Positions 34,111-45,995 of a stretch of DNA of 64,000 nt are shown in pieces. The position numbers and the translations under genes are program-made. The DNA lies in assembly GCA_030998225.1 (NCBI GenBank), contig JAPYXD010000738.1, positions 1,798,001-1,862,000 on the forward strand. The letters are read 5' to 3'. Each line of letters starts with the position of its first letter. The first letter of the stretch is position 1. The notes beneath the pieces are model-generated. The model was not told the DNA's origin, searched no databases, and saw nothing but the letters and a program-made list of their open reading frames with translations. Source of the DNA: Diplolepis rosae. Taxonomy: Eukaryota > Arthropoda > Insecta > Hymenoptera > Diplolepididae.

Positions 34111-36060
34111 ACATATCAGTTTGAATAAAGATATAGAAATTTTATTTTGTCGATAAATTGTAAAAATATAAAAAATAAAATTTTTTTATGAAAATATGTA
34201 TTTCATATATAAAATAAAAAAAACATGGGTCATTCCATATCATATTTACAACTGAAAACTAAAATGGCGCCGAATGTATTTTTTGATGAATTAGATACAA
34301 AATAAATTGACCCGTATTTTTTTATTTCCGCATGATATGCGAAATTTTCAACTTATGGATACTTAAATATTTAAAGAGCGGAAAATCTCATTTTTTTCGA
34401 AATTTTCTAGCTCGTTAACGAATTCATAGAAATTCACGAAATTTTGGGAGTATGTTCGTGATGAATCAGACCTTATTTATCCGCTTGAAGGAATCAACTA
34501 CATTGTTTTATTATACAACAAATGGGCAATTGTTATAAACAAATTGTATTTACAAAAAATGGGTCTCTTTGAAATTGTCTTTTCGATTACTGAAATATTT
34601 GTTGTACCATCTAGAATAACTGGTTAAAATTTCTAAGTGGACCGTTCATTGGTTTTGGAGATATAATTAATTTTACACAGTCTCTCCAGTCGTGAATGCA
34701 TTGAATATGTATAGGCTCTGACTAGAGCCTAGATGCCTGATAATGCAATTTCTAAATTATTATTTCATTTTAAATTAATCGAATTTCCAGGTGTACTTGT
34801 TGAATATTAGTTTGATATTTAGTTGAATCCTTACAAGTACTTTTTGTTTCAGTTAATTTAATTTTCTTCCGAAATAGGGTCTTATTTCTTTATAGAATTT
34901 GAAACGATATTTGAAGAGGGTAATAGTACAGCCGAACTGTATTTAGGTAAAATCACTTTTTTCGAAATAAATCTTCAGGAAAGAATCGTAAAATTTTGAA
35001 GACAAAACAAAAGTTGTAGGTCTTAAAAAGGCTAGTCAATGGTGTATGGCAATATTGCCCCTCAAAAAATTTCTTCACCCTTAAAAAAATGTTGATGTAT
35101 TGAATTTTTATTTAAAAATTCATAAATAAATAAGGATGCACTTAATGGCTATAGTTTGACTCTACGAAATGTAGGGATACTTATTCTCTACATTTTTTTT
35201 CTTAGTCACAACCCCTGATTTGAACGTTTTTCCACCCCTACGAGGGGTTGAATATTCAAAAAAGGAATTCCGGTAAAACTGCATTTTTTTGCATGGCATC
35301 ATAGAACTTTTTTCGTAGCTTCAACCCTCAGATAAATTTCCGCTCATAGGCTTAAGGGGCCTTATGTAGCCATTTTGTGGTGAAAAAAGAGTGACAGCAA
35401 TTAAAAAATCAGTTTTTTCTAATTTTGTCTTTGGACAATTTGTTTTTCGAGTTCGACTAAATGGGAAATTTGTAGCTCTCAAAATGCGCATCGAGTGGGT
35501 ATAATGACATCCCCCTTAAAAAATACTGCAACCTTTAAACAAAATTTTAAGCATAAAATAACCGATTTTTATTTAATAACTCGTAAACAGTTGATATCTC
35601 AAGTAGTTTTCATGTTTATATGTAGAGATTATTATTATTTACATTTTATTTTATACTTGCCACCCCTTAACTTTTCTTCGTTTTTATCCCCTACTTAAAA
35701 ATAATTTTCTCTTTTTTATTGTAGCGAAAGTTACATAGCTACAGAAAATTTCACTGAATTAAATTTGTTCCACGTACCATCTCCTATAAATAAAGCCCCT
35801 AGCATTTTTCTGTCAGACCCACCCTTGGGAGTGAAAATAAGGGGTGAATGTACTTCGCAGTTTTTTCAAAACAAGAGTTTTGAAATTGTGGTAATTTCAA
35901 AAACTCAAATCTCACTCCTCAAAACTTGAAATTAACCCCTATCATGTTTTTATTCCCTCGTTAGGGAAAGGAAACTTATTATCTCTTATTTTCATCGCGT
36001 TTTTACGTGCAATGAATTTATATTTTTTTCCTATTTATTAATAAATAAATAATTAATATA
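34111..36060. other. No gene seen; old repeat sequence
   Basis: A transposon-like end at 34227-34242 without a visible partner, then about 1.7 kb of AT-rich sequence with phrases such as AACCCCT, AAAAATTTCTTCACCC and CCACCCCTACGAGGGG that look like decayed repetitive DNA. No coding frame supported. Confidence 0.5.
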
Positions 36061-36478
36061 ATAATTACATAATAATGATTGAATATAATAATCATGATAA
36101 TGATTATTATTTTTATTTTGGTGGGGAGGAAAAATGGCAAAATCATTTAAAGACATTATACAGGACTCTCCTAGGACGGGTCCAGGCATACCTGTTAAAA
36201 CCAAAAACCCCCTTCCTCGAACCAATACACTGCCCGCAGAACCGCCTTTCTGCTTTAAACATCCCGAGCGGTTGGTTCCAGCTTAATGTCGCATACGACT
36301 CTTCTGTCATCCGTTCGACCGGGACTCCCATCCGGGGCCACACGCCTGTTAGGCAACCCGACTAGCCGCGCCACTTAGGGGAGGAATAAAAAGATTCCTC
36401 CCCCAAACGACGCCAACAGCCAAGTTCGTCCGAGACGCAAGACCGCGGGTGCAGGCCCCGGTGCGATTTATACTGGCC

Positions 36479-36741
36479 CTATTTGTTGTTTAGCTCTTGA
36501 CGCCCATCCAGCTCTCTCGTCTTCATCACAAGTGTGACAAATGACTTGATGAGCGTCCACATCCGCTCAAACTGGAGCACCAGAGAGACCATCGTGTCAG
36601 GAGTGAGCTCTGCACCCACTGCCTGACTGAGGGCCTCTCTTGCCACGCCCTACTTTGCGCAGACGAAGAGTGCGTGCTCTACATTATCCACAAAGAGATC
36701 ACAATAGCAACATATCTCCTCGTCTCTCTTCTTCAGGGGTT
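36479..36741 (-). pseudogene. LINE ORF2 C-terminal fragment
   Basis: Reads KKRDEEICCYCDLFVDNVEH followed by a stop in place of a tryptophan-like position, then VAREALSQAVGAELTPDTMV and a basic tail ending at TAG 36479-36481. This is the usual C-terminal CCHC-type knuckle of R1/LOA/jockey ORF2. About 100 bp of unrelated sequence separate it from the endonuclease part. Confidence 0.75.
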
Positions 36742-36841
36742 ATAGGACAAATCTATGCAAAAATTCAAGTGATTTCTGTGAATTTTTTATGGGAAGGTGG
36801 TTCAATAAATTGAAACCAGAGTTTTTGCATGTAATATACCA

Positions 36842-37645
36842 TCATTTAATGTAATTTTCATAATTTTTCCAATCGAAAATGTCGTCAAATAAATATTTTA
36901 TCGCCGATTTGCCGGAGCTCCTCGAAAAAAAAGTTTGCGTGCGGTAAACCCACGTGGGGCCAGAGGGTGCGTGTGATTCTAGTTCGTACAGTATCTGCAT
37001 GTGGTCAGATAGAGAGGGTTCGTTTGAAACCCTCCATTTCTTTACATTATCTTTAAAGCTCCCGGTGCAGAGGGTAATGTCGATTACCTCTTCTCTCACA
37101 GAGTTCCGAAAGGTCGGTACTGTACCTGTATTTAGAATATCCAAGTCAGTAGTGATTAGATAGTCCACTAGGTCCTCACCACTTCTGTTGGTGTCCGTGC
37201 TACCCCACAGCTTATGGTGAGAGTTTGCATCGCACCCCAAGAGCAGGGGCAGGCCTCTTACCTTACAGTAGTCAACTAATGAGCGGACTTCCTCCGGTGG
37301 ATAGGTCACACTGTCATGTGAAAAGTATGACGATCCAATGACGAGCTTACCAATTCCTATTAGGTCGACTGAAGCCACCATGAGGTCTCTGGAGGAAAGA
37401 TCCAGTAGTGGGACGATGTTGACGTTCTTCGCCAGAATGCATGTCCTCGGGTTGGGTGCCTCGGGGTTCCTGTAATAAGAAATGCCAGCCCCCCCTAATC
37501 CCCTGATGACATCCCTATTTATCCACGGTTCTTGGATAAGTGAGATGCCTGTGTGCATCACAGCTATGTTTTTCTGCAGAACCGCAGAGGCACTTTTGCT
37601 GTGATGCAAGTTAATCTGGATAATGGTTAAGCCGGATGCAGCCAT
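36842..37645 (-). pseudogene. LINE ORF2 N-terminal endonuclease, truncated
   Basis: Endonuclease/exonuclease/phosphatase fold: IIQINLHHSKSA (Asn), LIQEPWI (catalytic Glu), GLPLLLGCDANSHHKLWGS (Asp-Ala-Asn) and PSLSDHMQI (SDH motif). After FDWKNYENYIK the frame stops at 36842 and the RT domain is absent. It would have nicked target DNA for target-primed reverse transcription. Confidence 0.88.
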
Positions 37646-37693
37646 TTAGGGCTGTTCCGGCCTCTCCGTTTCCATAGCAGGCCCTTCCTGCTC

Positions 37694-38689
37694 TCAGCCA
37701 TTTACCCTAAAGGCAATCTGGCCAAGAGGGTAGAAGGGCCTGTCGTTGAGGCCTGCTAGGGCTCTCGCCTGAGACTCAGGGACCTGAACGATTACGAGGT
37801 GTTTTAATCCTCCCGTCGCGCTAGCCTCCTGAGGTCTCTCATGCCTAACGATGCGCCAGGATGATGTTTTCAGCGAGGGGTTGAACCCCTCCAGACGCCG
37901 CAGGACGACAGCTGGGTTCTCCGGCTTCCCGGGGATCCAGGCCCTCGCCTTAAGCATCCTTTGGAGTATCTCCACCCCGCCTACTTTCAGGTTGGCGCCT
38001 TCCCAGGGCCTTAGCTCGGCCACCGTTTTGGTTAGCCATGCTTTGGCCTCTGGGTTTGACGCCACGAAAATAAATACACCTCCCCTGCAAAAGGAGGTCT
38101 CAAATCTCGGCCAGTTGCTGGCCGGTTCTTTGTCCAGGGCATGCAAAGTGGCCTCCCTGCAGAGTTCGAACTGCTCTGGTGACAGGACCGACTCCGGGTA
38201 ACCGGTGTCCGCCACTATCACCGTCAGAGGGTTGGTCCTCTGATCAGCCGAAAGCCCCACGCCTGCCAACTCTGTGTTCGTCGTCGGCAGGCGCGCCGGC
38301 TTGGGCCTCTTCGGACTCCTCATCCCTTGCGGGGGAGTGTCCTTTGAGTCCTTTCGTCTCTTAGGGTCCACTGTACTCGCCACAGGAGACTGGAAAGCTG
38401 CGGCGCTACAAGCCGCTTCGTTAGCACGAAGGGCCTGCCGCCGCAGCTTCCTCTTCTGAGACCCGGTCAGTCTCTTTCTATCAGAGGATGTCCCAGCAGT
38501 TACCTGCTGGTTTGCATCCTCTTCCATCGCAATCTGATGAGGGACCACATTAGTACCCGACCCCGAAGAGCCAGGACCAGCAGCCACCGTCAGCATCTGC
38601 GATTCCTCATGGGCGGTTTGCAGGGGTGGATTTGTGCTAGACCTTTGCAAGCCCAGCTCCGCATCCACCCCAGCTCCCGCCTCCTCCAC
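37694..38689 (-). CDS. LINE ORF1 (gag-like RNA-binding protein)
   Basis: 331 residues, open throughout, starting MEEAGAGVDAELG. An N-terminal acidic and Ser-rich part and a basic stretch (RKRLTGSQKRKLRRQ, KRPKPARLP) precede a folded C-terminal half (TVIVADTGYPESVLSPEQF, FETSFCRGGVFIFVAS, WLTKTVAELRPWEGANLKV, ARAWIPGKPENPAVVLRRL) of the type found before ORF2 in LOA and related insect LINEs. It would coat the element RNA. 48 bp separate it from ORF2. The intact frame suggests a fairly young copy despite the ORF2 deletion. Confidence 0.8.
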   Translation of the reverse strand: MEEAGAGVDAELGLQRSSTNPPLQTAHEESQMLTVAAGPGSSGSGTNVVPHQIAMEEDANQQVTAGTSSDRKRLTGSQKRKLRRQALRANEAACSAAAFQSPVASTVDPKRRKDSKDTPPQGMRSPKRPKPARLPTTNTELAGVGLSADQRTNPLTVIVADTGYPESVLSPEQFELCREATLHALDKEPASNWPRFETSFCRGGVFIFVASNPEAKAWLTKTVAELRPWEGANLKVGGVEILQRMLKARAWIPGKPENPAVVLRRLEGFNPSLKTSSWRIVRHERPQEASATGGLKHLVIVQVPESQARALAGLNDRPFYPLGQIAFRVNG

Positions 38690-39704
38690 CTTGCTATTTA
38701 TAATTTTTTTTTTTAGAAGCTAGGGAATCATAAGGTCCGACCCTGCAGAGCCCCGCTTGCAGGGTTAAGGCTAAGTACTCGGGAAGGTCGCCCGGTGTTC
38801 CCGAGGCACCTTGCGAGGCACCCTGTCTTACCCCCGGGTGTCAAGAGAGCCAATGGGCACGGTTGCGCACACCCTGGCTTAGGGGCTCGCGACGATAGTG
38901 TATGAAAAATGTTGTTTTGGAATAAAGTACGTTTTTTCTCTCCACAAATTGAGGGGTCATTATTGTCAGGATTAGCTTCACGGTATATTTCAGAAAAAGT
39001 TTGTAATTAGTCTGCAAGAAAATCAAAATAGTATTTCAATATTTCAGTACTAATAGCATAACCAAATACTATGCTCATTACCTCTAGTAATGTGATGCAA
39101 TTATGGAAAAAGAGACATGCTTCATTAAAAAAATTCTAAACGATAAATGGAAGTGAACGTCCTAACTGTCACATTTGAGATGCTGATTGTTTTATAAGTT
39201 ATTCTATTGATTCCATATTCTGTCATTAGACAATCCTTTTCTTGGCCACGGGATTATTCTAATTGCGCAACTTGCATGTCATACTCTCTAGGTGTGCTAA
39301 GAAGGTTTACAACTTCTTCCGTCATCATTTTCCTTTTTATTTTATTTTTATTTAAAAAAATTATTTTTGCAAAACATGCACCGAAGTAGTACTTCAAGCC
39401 CCTGTAGAGCGGTGGTAAGGACGCTTATTTACGACTGGCGTTCTCATATTGTATCTTTTTCCGTTGCCTAGATCCTACTTTATACGTATTATCCAATGAA
39501 AACGAGATCAATCATAGCTCTTCACACATTTGTGAAGTAGTGTTCGTTAAACTTGTCTAAAATTTCTCAAGAAGACGTCTAGGAATTGAGGGTTTCACAA
39601 ATTGCTCACGGGTGGTGCACAGATCGCTCGAGCAGTAGAAAGGGTAAAAGGAGAGTGACGTCACCATCCGGAAGTCGGCCATCTCTGGTACACAAGCTTA
39701 TAAT

Positions 39705-39915
39705 GCTCGATACCCAGCGGAGTGGAAGCGTTCCTTTTTTCACAGAAAAAATTGTTCAAATATATATTGAAAATTCCATCTGGTCTTAAATGACATTAAT
39801 TCTGAATCACAGGTTGATGGGGTCGATATGGTAGACTTCGGTTATCATGGTGAGTGATACACTCTTCTAATTACCGACATAATCGACTGAAATGATTTAG
39901 AAATTTTTTTATATA
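39705..39915 (+). mobile_element. SINE copy 1, 5'-truncated
   Basis: Matches the body of copy 2 from GCTCGATAYCCAGCGGAGTGG through CACAGGTTGATGG and CGACTGAAATGATTTAG. It lacks the tRNA-like head. Confidence 0.75.
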
Positions 39916-39977
39916 GTTCATGACATATCCGTGGCCAAATTGGCGTAAATAGATTCTGTGAGAAAGGTTTTGTGGAA

Positions 39978-40245
39978 CCTCCGTAGCTCAGATGATAGAG
40001 CATTCGACCGACAATCGAAAGATCCTGGGCTCGATATCCAGCGGAGTGGAAGCGTTCCTTTTTTTCACAGAAAAAATTATTTGAATATATATTGAAAATT
40101 CCATCTGGTCTTAAATGACGTTAATTCTGAATCACAGGTTGATGGGATCGATATGGTAGAGTTCAGTTATTATGGTGAGTGATACACTCTTCTAATTATC
40201 GACATAATCGACTGAAATGATTTAGAAAAATTTGTATATATTTTT
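39978..40245 (+). mobile_element. tRNA-derived SINE, copy 2
   Basis: The head CCTCCGTAGCTCAGATGATAG...GGCTCGATATCC has A and B box elements and an anticodon arm TTCGA/CCGACAA/TCGAA, but lacks U33 and a matching acceptor stem. The body (40029-40245) is shared with the copy at 39705. This head-body structure marks a SINE rather than a working tRNA gene. Confidence 0.78.
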
Positions 40246-40249
40246 AAAT

Positions 40250-41255
40250 ATTGTTTCTTAGAAATCCTTAGCCATTAATTCTCAAGAGAATTGTCGATTG
40301 CGATTTTTAAATTTGTTTCACAGACCAGTAATACACAAACGAAAAAAGTGACAAATTTAGCCAATTCAGCTTTGTAAATTTTTAACTTAAGAAAAAATGC
40401 TGAAATAAACTCGCTATTGTCCAGAATTATTGCAACTGATGACACAGACAAGAAATAATTCTATTCATATTCAAGTTGATCATTATAAAAAAAATTTATA
40501 AACAAATTTTTACTTTCGCGTATTTCTCGTCAAAATTTTTTTTGTTTGACTCTAATTGCTGAGATTCTTCATAAGAGTCATAATTTACACCGACAAATTC
40601 ACATGAGTTAACAATTTACAATTGTTATTGAGATTTTTATGAACGAATCCTTATCTCAAAAGTTTTTAATCCACATAGATTAATTTTCGGACCGGAAGCG
40701 ATGAATTATTGCCTTCAAAGACTTTCTAAACTCAAATTTTAAGGCCACTTCTGACTTATCCGATCCCTACCTCACCGATACTTTCTTTTCGCCCTTCCCA
40801 TTTCCACATTAATTAGGATATAGAGTTAAATCTTTATGTTATTACGTAAAAAATATTGAAAAACGTATATCTGGTAAAAACTCGTGATAATTATAAAATA
40901 AAATTTTGTTGGAAAATCATTCTTTCATATTTATAAATATTGAAGAGTAGATGAACGTTCCTTATTACTTTTTACATGATTACTCAAAGTCTAGCCACGA
41001 TTTCTCAGTTAATGTGGAAATGCGAAAGGCGAAAAAAGTGTCAGCAAAGTAGGAATCGAATAAGTAAGACATCGCCTCAATAAAACACGACTAATATAGA
41101 TTGTTCATAACAATTTCTATGAAAAAATGACCCAATGGGCCGTTTACAATTTACTATCCTCTCTGTGATGTACGTTTTATTGGCTATTTTCTTGTATGCC
41201 CTGATGATGCCTCTGGAGATAAGGCGAAGCATTGGCACAAATTTATAATAAGAAT
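40250..41255. other. Intron sequence, no gene seen
   Basis: AT-rich with no open frame or repeat that could be bounded. Confidence 0.5.
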
Positions 41256-41260
41256 GTAAA

Positions 41261-43072
41261 CAGGGTAAAGCGCATAAAGCGTTACAGAGCGATAGCACTC
41301 AAACTATTGATCATATTTGAAAAGAACAACTCCACTTTTAAAAATGGAACCATGTATTTTTGTCAATGACATTATTACCGATTTTGAGACGAATTCAGCG
41401 ACCTACAACACGAGGTCATTCTAGTCACGCAAAGTATGAAAATAGTCAAAAATAATTTCCATTTGTTTTTATTTCTTACGATGCCCATGATAATACACAT
41501 CGATAGGGTATTGTTGACATCGGAAGAAAGTAAGCATTTTCTGCTGACATATCAGTTAGTCACGCATTACCTTCTAATGTGGTTCGGAACGCGAAAATGA
41601 ATGATTTTCAAGAATATTTTGATATGTTGATGGTGCTGGGGGAATGTCGTAAACATTACAGAAACGCCTAAGATTTGTATGTGGCTTGTATAGGCTCCGT
41701 ATAGGCAACAAAAATCGCACATGGCTTTTAATCGATTAGCTGACCGTTTCTGTCGCTTTGTGCATTGAAACAAACACGAGTCAAACGTGGACCAATTGTT
41801 AATTAAAATAATGCGGCTGCTATCTTGACTTTTACTGCACTAAATCCACATGCGAGCAGCAAGCAAATGGAAGAAAAGAGTGGAATTAGTCAGCGATCTG
41901 CATTAAGCAGCTAACTGTGATTGACGAGTATACTCGTCATAAATACATGGAACTTGCCATAGTCGCCACAGTTAACTGGTTAAGAATCTTACATCAACAC
42001 AAGTTCCATCCGTATCGTATGTGATTACATCAGGATTTGTACGGCAATGATTTCCTAAAACGCGTCAATTTCTGTAATTGGATTCGTAGAAAAATGCGCA
42101 CAGATGTCTTATTTTTGAATCATGTGCTTTTTTCTGATGAAGCTAACTTCGCAAATACGGGAAATGTGAATAGGCATTATATGCATTATTGGGAAAATGA
42201 GAATCCTCGATGGATGAGAACTGTACCATTTCAACATCCGTGGTCCGTTAATTTTTAGTGCGGCATTGTCGGCGATCAAGTCATTGGTCCATATTTTTCT
42301 GAAGGTCGTTTGACTGGGTAAGTTTACGCAAACTTTCTGCAAGACGTACTGCCTCAATTAATGGAAGACATGCCCTCGTATGTTCGAATGAACACGTGGA
42401 TACAACACGATGGTGCACCACCCCATTATGCTTTGTGTTCAAGACAAATGATGAATGAGATTTTTGATAAAAAATGAATAGGACGTAGCTTGGCCACCTC
42501 GTTTGCTAGATCTCACATCACTAGATTACTTTTTATGGGGTTTTGACAAAGAACGCTTAATGGCGGTAGCAGCTACCACGCTTGACGAAATGAAAGAAAG
42601 AATACGCCAAGCATGTACCGAAATTACACCAAAAATATTGGCTGAAGTTAGACGGTCTTTTCAGCAGCGAATTAACAAGTGATTACAAGTCAAGGGTCAT
42701 CACTTCGAGCATCTTCTGTAGGTAGACCCAAACCAAGGTTAGTGGATCTTTTGAAAGGAATTATTCCGATATGTTTCGAGTTTTTGACTATTTTCATACT
42801 TTGCGTGACTAGAATGACCTTGTGTTATAGGTCGCTAAATTCGTCTTAAAATCGGTAATAATGTCATTGAAAAAAATACATGATTCATGATACATGATTT
42901 GAAAAAGTGGAGTTAAACTTGACGTAGCTTCAGCGCCTCCACTGATAAAAAAGTAGGGTGGTCCAGAGTATGATGGCCTTCTCGAACACTGAAACTTTTG
43001 TCTGAAACATTTTTAGATATGATCAATAGTTTGAGTGATATCGCTCTGCAACACTTTATGTGCCTCACCCTG
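41261..43072 (+). mobile_element. Tc1/mariner-superfamily element
   Basis: Ends CAGGGTAAAGCGCATAAAGCG and the inverse of CAGGGTGAGGCACATAAAGTG next to TA. Long inverted arms share ACTCAAACTATTGATCATAT, ACCGATTTTGAGACGAATT and GTCATTCTAGTCACGCAAAG; the right arm keeps about 100 bp lost from the left. A transposase remnant lies inside. Confidence 0.82.
42030..42682 (+). pseudogene. Tc1/mariner transposase remnant
   Basis: Reads FLKRVNFCNWIRRKM, LFSDEANFANTGNVNRHYMHYW and ENPRWMRTVPFQHPWSVNF; past a stop, CGIVGDQVIGPYFSEG; then NTWIQHDGAPPHYAL and a decayed RSPDL-equivalent near 42500, ending near 42682. These are DDE/D motifs of an IS630/Tc1/mariner group common in insects. The N-terminal third is decayed and there are several stops. 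Confidence 0.82.
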
Positions 43073-43194
43073 TATATGTTTATTATAAACAATTTTGTAA
43101 ACGAAACCCCTATGCTTATGCGTTTTAGAATTTTCACATAGAAAGAAAACCATCAAATTACAGCATCAATCAATTTTTATAACAATTTTTTATA

Positions 43195-43783
43195 TTATAC
43201 ATAACATGCCTCACCTGATATGGAAAATTCCAGGAATTTTCGTCGAAGATGCTCATTTTCCTGACGTGACAGTTCCACCACTACGACTCCTTTCTCGGCT
43301 TCAAAAAGTAAGTAAGGTCTCCTTGTCAAAGAGACCCTGTGTTTCATCTCCGGTCTTTGCTGGCGAAATTCCCTAATAGCCTCCACGACCTCTTCTCCCT
43401 CAATGCTGGGTCTAGGTTCGTAAACTCATCCTCGATCTGGGGGATGAGATGACGGACCTTTCTCCTAACTCCAATGGCTTTTCGAAAGGCGGAAAGGCCT
43501 TCTTTGGAGTACTTCAGTTCCACCAGCAGGTCCTTGGAGCGCGTCTTCTTAATTCCCTGGCTGTGATGCTCAGTTCGTCAAGGTTGACGCTTCTCTGGTG
43601 CTTTCGCGTCTTTCTGCTTCAATTTCTTCTTCTGGGGGGTTCTTTCTAACCGGAACCTCCACTTATTCCTTCTCTTTGTTAGATGCTTTGGGCCTCTTCT
43701 CCTGAAGTTTTTTGGTTTTTAGGTCCTCCGGACTCACGGTCGGCTCACTTGACCTCTCACGAGCTTCTGGAGTAGACATATAC
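43195..43783 (-). pseudogene. LINE ORF1 (gag) fragment
   Basis: From MSTPEARERSSEP-like text at the right through KDLLVELKYSKEGLSAFRKA, VRRKVRHLIPQIEDEF and EAIREFRQQRPEM to a splice- or truncation-like end near 43195. The middle block is the typical KGDLLLEL...VRHL...I.DLD pattern of LINE gag. Frameshifts near 43430 and 43560. Confidence 0.6.
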
Positions 43784-43791
43784 TGAAATAT

Positions 43792-43912
43792 ACTGAAAAA
43801 GACGCACAATAACAGTAGCTTTCCAACGCATGTTCGGAATATAGGGGCGATGGAATAATAATCAAGTTACGCCATCTCTTAGCAAACCACACGAATTAAG
43901 TTATAGATCCAA
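43792..43912 (-). mobile_element. mariner end fragment
   Basis: Inverse of the first 120 bp of the mariner at 18499 (GGATCTATAACTTAATTCGT, AAGAGATGGCGTAACTTGAT, AAGCTACTGTTATTGTGCG), ending at TA 43913-43914. The rest of the element is missing. Confidence 0.85.
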
Positions 43913-43929
43913 TATATCAATTAGGGAGC

Positions 43930-44130
43930 ATGTCAGGCTGCTCGGTGCTACAGGTGCCAGGGGTATGGCCATGTCTCTCGAACAACATTAGTGGTCCCAG
44001 GGAAGCCAAGAAAAGAGTGATAGTGGCGAGCGTAGCGCACTCGAAGCTGCTTCATGCAGCTCCGGTCTGGGAAAATGCCCTTACCAACCATGCTATCCAA
44101 AAAAAGTTACTCTCAGGACAGAGAGGATAC
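43930..44130 (+). pseudogene. LINE ORF2 fragment (RT thumb region)
   Basis: Reads NNISGPREAKKRVIVASVAH, SKLLHAAPVWENAL and QKKLLSGQRG, the conserved block after the LINE RT palm (NIGGP...SVVHS.LLYGAP.W). Truncated on both sides. Confidence 0.7.
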
Positions 44131-44387
44131 ATAGCACTCCTAACACAATGTTCCTCTCATGCTCACATTAGTGATGATGATCACACCTGCAAATTTTATT
44201 CACATTAAAGATAATGAAGTCTTAAGCACTAATTCAGTTTTCTGGCAAGCAAGTGACGAGGATATTAGATCCTGCATTGCCAAAGATCGGGAAAACAATG
44301 GCAGATTTGTTTATACTGTTTACGAGGTTTACAAGGTCTCGGAAAATAAGTAACACGACAAGATCAAAAACTAAATTTTTGTTTGTC

Positions 44388-45238
44388 AAGGGTTTTCCAA
44401 TAGGGACATAACAATTTGATCTGTGAATAAAACACAGAAATATTTGAGATATTGAGTTCAAATTTATTGTGGATGTAGTGCAAGCATTACATTTTATGAA
44501 TGAAATTCGATATCGGTCATATGACCACCACGAGCCCGTTTACAGCGGTCGATTCTTTGGACACAATTTTCCACCACTCTGGCTCACATTTCGACCGGAA
44601 CGTTGGCAATTTTGCGTTGCATGTTGTCTTTGAGGTCGTCTAAAGTTGCTGGCTTATTGGTATAGGCCAGTCACTTGATATGGACCCATAAAAATAAATC
44701 CAGTGGCGTTAGATGGCATGAATGAGACGGCCATTCAACCAGACTATTTCTCGAGATAACACGTTCACCGAATTTGCCTTTCAATAAATCGATTGTTCGG
44801 TGTTTCAAATGATGAAGTGGCTTTAGTTCTTAGTCAATTTAATCTTGAAAGAATGTAGGCCGAGATCTTTTCGCATAATACGCCACAGTGTCCTTTGAGC
44901 GATGCCCAATTCTTGAGAACGACGTGGACTCGACTGATTTGGCTCATTTTGAATCGATGCACTTACGGCTGCGATTATTTCTTCGCTTCAAACAATACGA
45001 CGTATTTTTGGCACTGGCACGTCCAATAGTGTAAATTTCGTCTCGAATTTATCCACTATAGCACGCACAGCCTGTCGGGTGGGACGATATAATTTCCAAA
45101 CGGTGCTGGTTAGTGAACTTGACCAAAATGAAAATGTTGACTTTAACTAACGTTTTGACATTGACAGTTCATTAAAAAAGTTTAAGGGTACGTTCATATA
45201 AAGATACGAAATTGTTATGTCCCTATTGGAAAACCCTT
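44388..45238 (-). mobile_element. Internally deleted mariner-like element
   Basis: TIRs AAGGGTTTTCCAATAGGGACATAACAATTT and the inverse at 45238, next to TA on the right. On minus a decayed transposase shows SVSASIQNEPNQSSPRRSQ-like helix-turn-helix text with LWRIMRKDLGLHSFKIKL (about 44840-44960) and VDKFETKFTL (about 45050). At 851 bp it lacks much of the catalytic part. Confidence 0.8.
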
Positions 45239-45274
45239 TATAAGTAGCTGGAAGATTCACTATTAGAAAGTTCG

Positions 45275-45514
45275 TTGCAACCACATCCAAGTAACCCATT
45301 GTTATTCAAATGTAAAGTTTGTGATCGTAATTCTTCTTTCTCATGTGCTGCAGGCAAAGTTTATTTAGAAAGTCATGTGAAAATGCATCGCCTCGGAGTT
45401 GAAAACAAAGAAAATGACGTTGCCGATGATATACATCATGGCGCGGCTAATATGGATATAAATGATGACTTCCGATTGAAGAAGGAACTAAAGACCATTT
45501 ACCTGAAACCCTAA
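45275..45514 (+). pseudogene. Zinc-finger fragment, possibly transposon-derived
   Basis: An 79-codon open frame has LLFKCKVCDRNSSFSCAAGK, LESHVKMHRLG: a CX2C...HX4H arrangement similar to the BED-like N-terminal fingers of some transposases. It also could be a chance frame. No neighbouring catalytic sequence. Confidence 0.35.
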
Positions 45515-45744
45515 ACAATATACAATTGTCAATTTTCTTATTACTTGTATCATCTCAAAAATTAAATTAGTATTTCAAATACTTCAAAAATCAGCCATAT
45601 AGCTTAGGAAGAAATAAAATTAAATTTTTGGTTTCGTTTTTGCAAATTAACTTACGAAAATAATAGTTTGTAACGGCACAACATCATGCATTCTCATCTT
45701 GCTTTGGGGTATACATCTTTAGGTTCTGATAAAGATACCTCATG

Positions 45745-45995
45745 AAGCCCTAGGGATGGTACAGCAGTGGTATGAAAACAAACAACTGTCAGTAAATCTA
45801 GCGCAGACCAAATATGCGGTTATTGCTAGGAAGTACAAGTTGGGACAGATATAATTCCCAAGGTTCTAGAGAAAAGAACTGTAGAACTCGGGACAGGATA
45901 AATATATAGGGGTGACCCTGGATAAAAAAATAAACTGAAGAATTGGACGTTTATTACAAACGCCACATGTATAGTGATGAAACCTTTAAAGCAAA
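45745..45995 (+). pseudogene. LINE RT fragment
   Basis: Reads ALGMVQQWYENKQLSVNLAQ, TKYAVIARKYKLGQ and, after frameshifts, YRGDPG.KNKLKNW corresponding to YLGVTLDKKLNW. Typical RT fingers-thumb text of jockey/R1-type LINEs, highly decayed. Confidence 0.65.

Larger units (their letters stand above)
36061..38897 (-). mobile_element. LOA/R1-group LINE with internal deletion
   Basis: GC-rich block in AT-rich surroundings. On minus: 5' UTR (38897-38690), ORF1 (38689-37694), ORF2 endonuclease (37645-36842), a break, the ORF2 C-terminal knuckle region (36741-36479), 3' UTR, and an A/T-rich tail of AAAATAAAAATAATAATC type (about 36130-36061). The reverse transcriptase is missing, so the copy is dead. 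The clade is inferred from the ORF1 and endonuclease style. Confidence 0.85.

Noticed and set aside
33033..34124. Two similar short proteins (MKVRLLCRKYHLL) on opposite strands
   Set aside because: They are translations of the two arms of foldback element 2.
38179..38459. Plus frames inside the LINE ORF1 region
   Set aside because: Antisense shadows of a GC-rich, fully open ORF1.
39978..40050. Functional tRNA gene
   Set aside because: No matching acceptor stem, U33 missing, and the following body is repeated at 39705, which marks a SINE.
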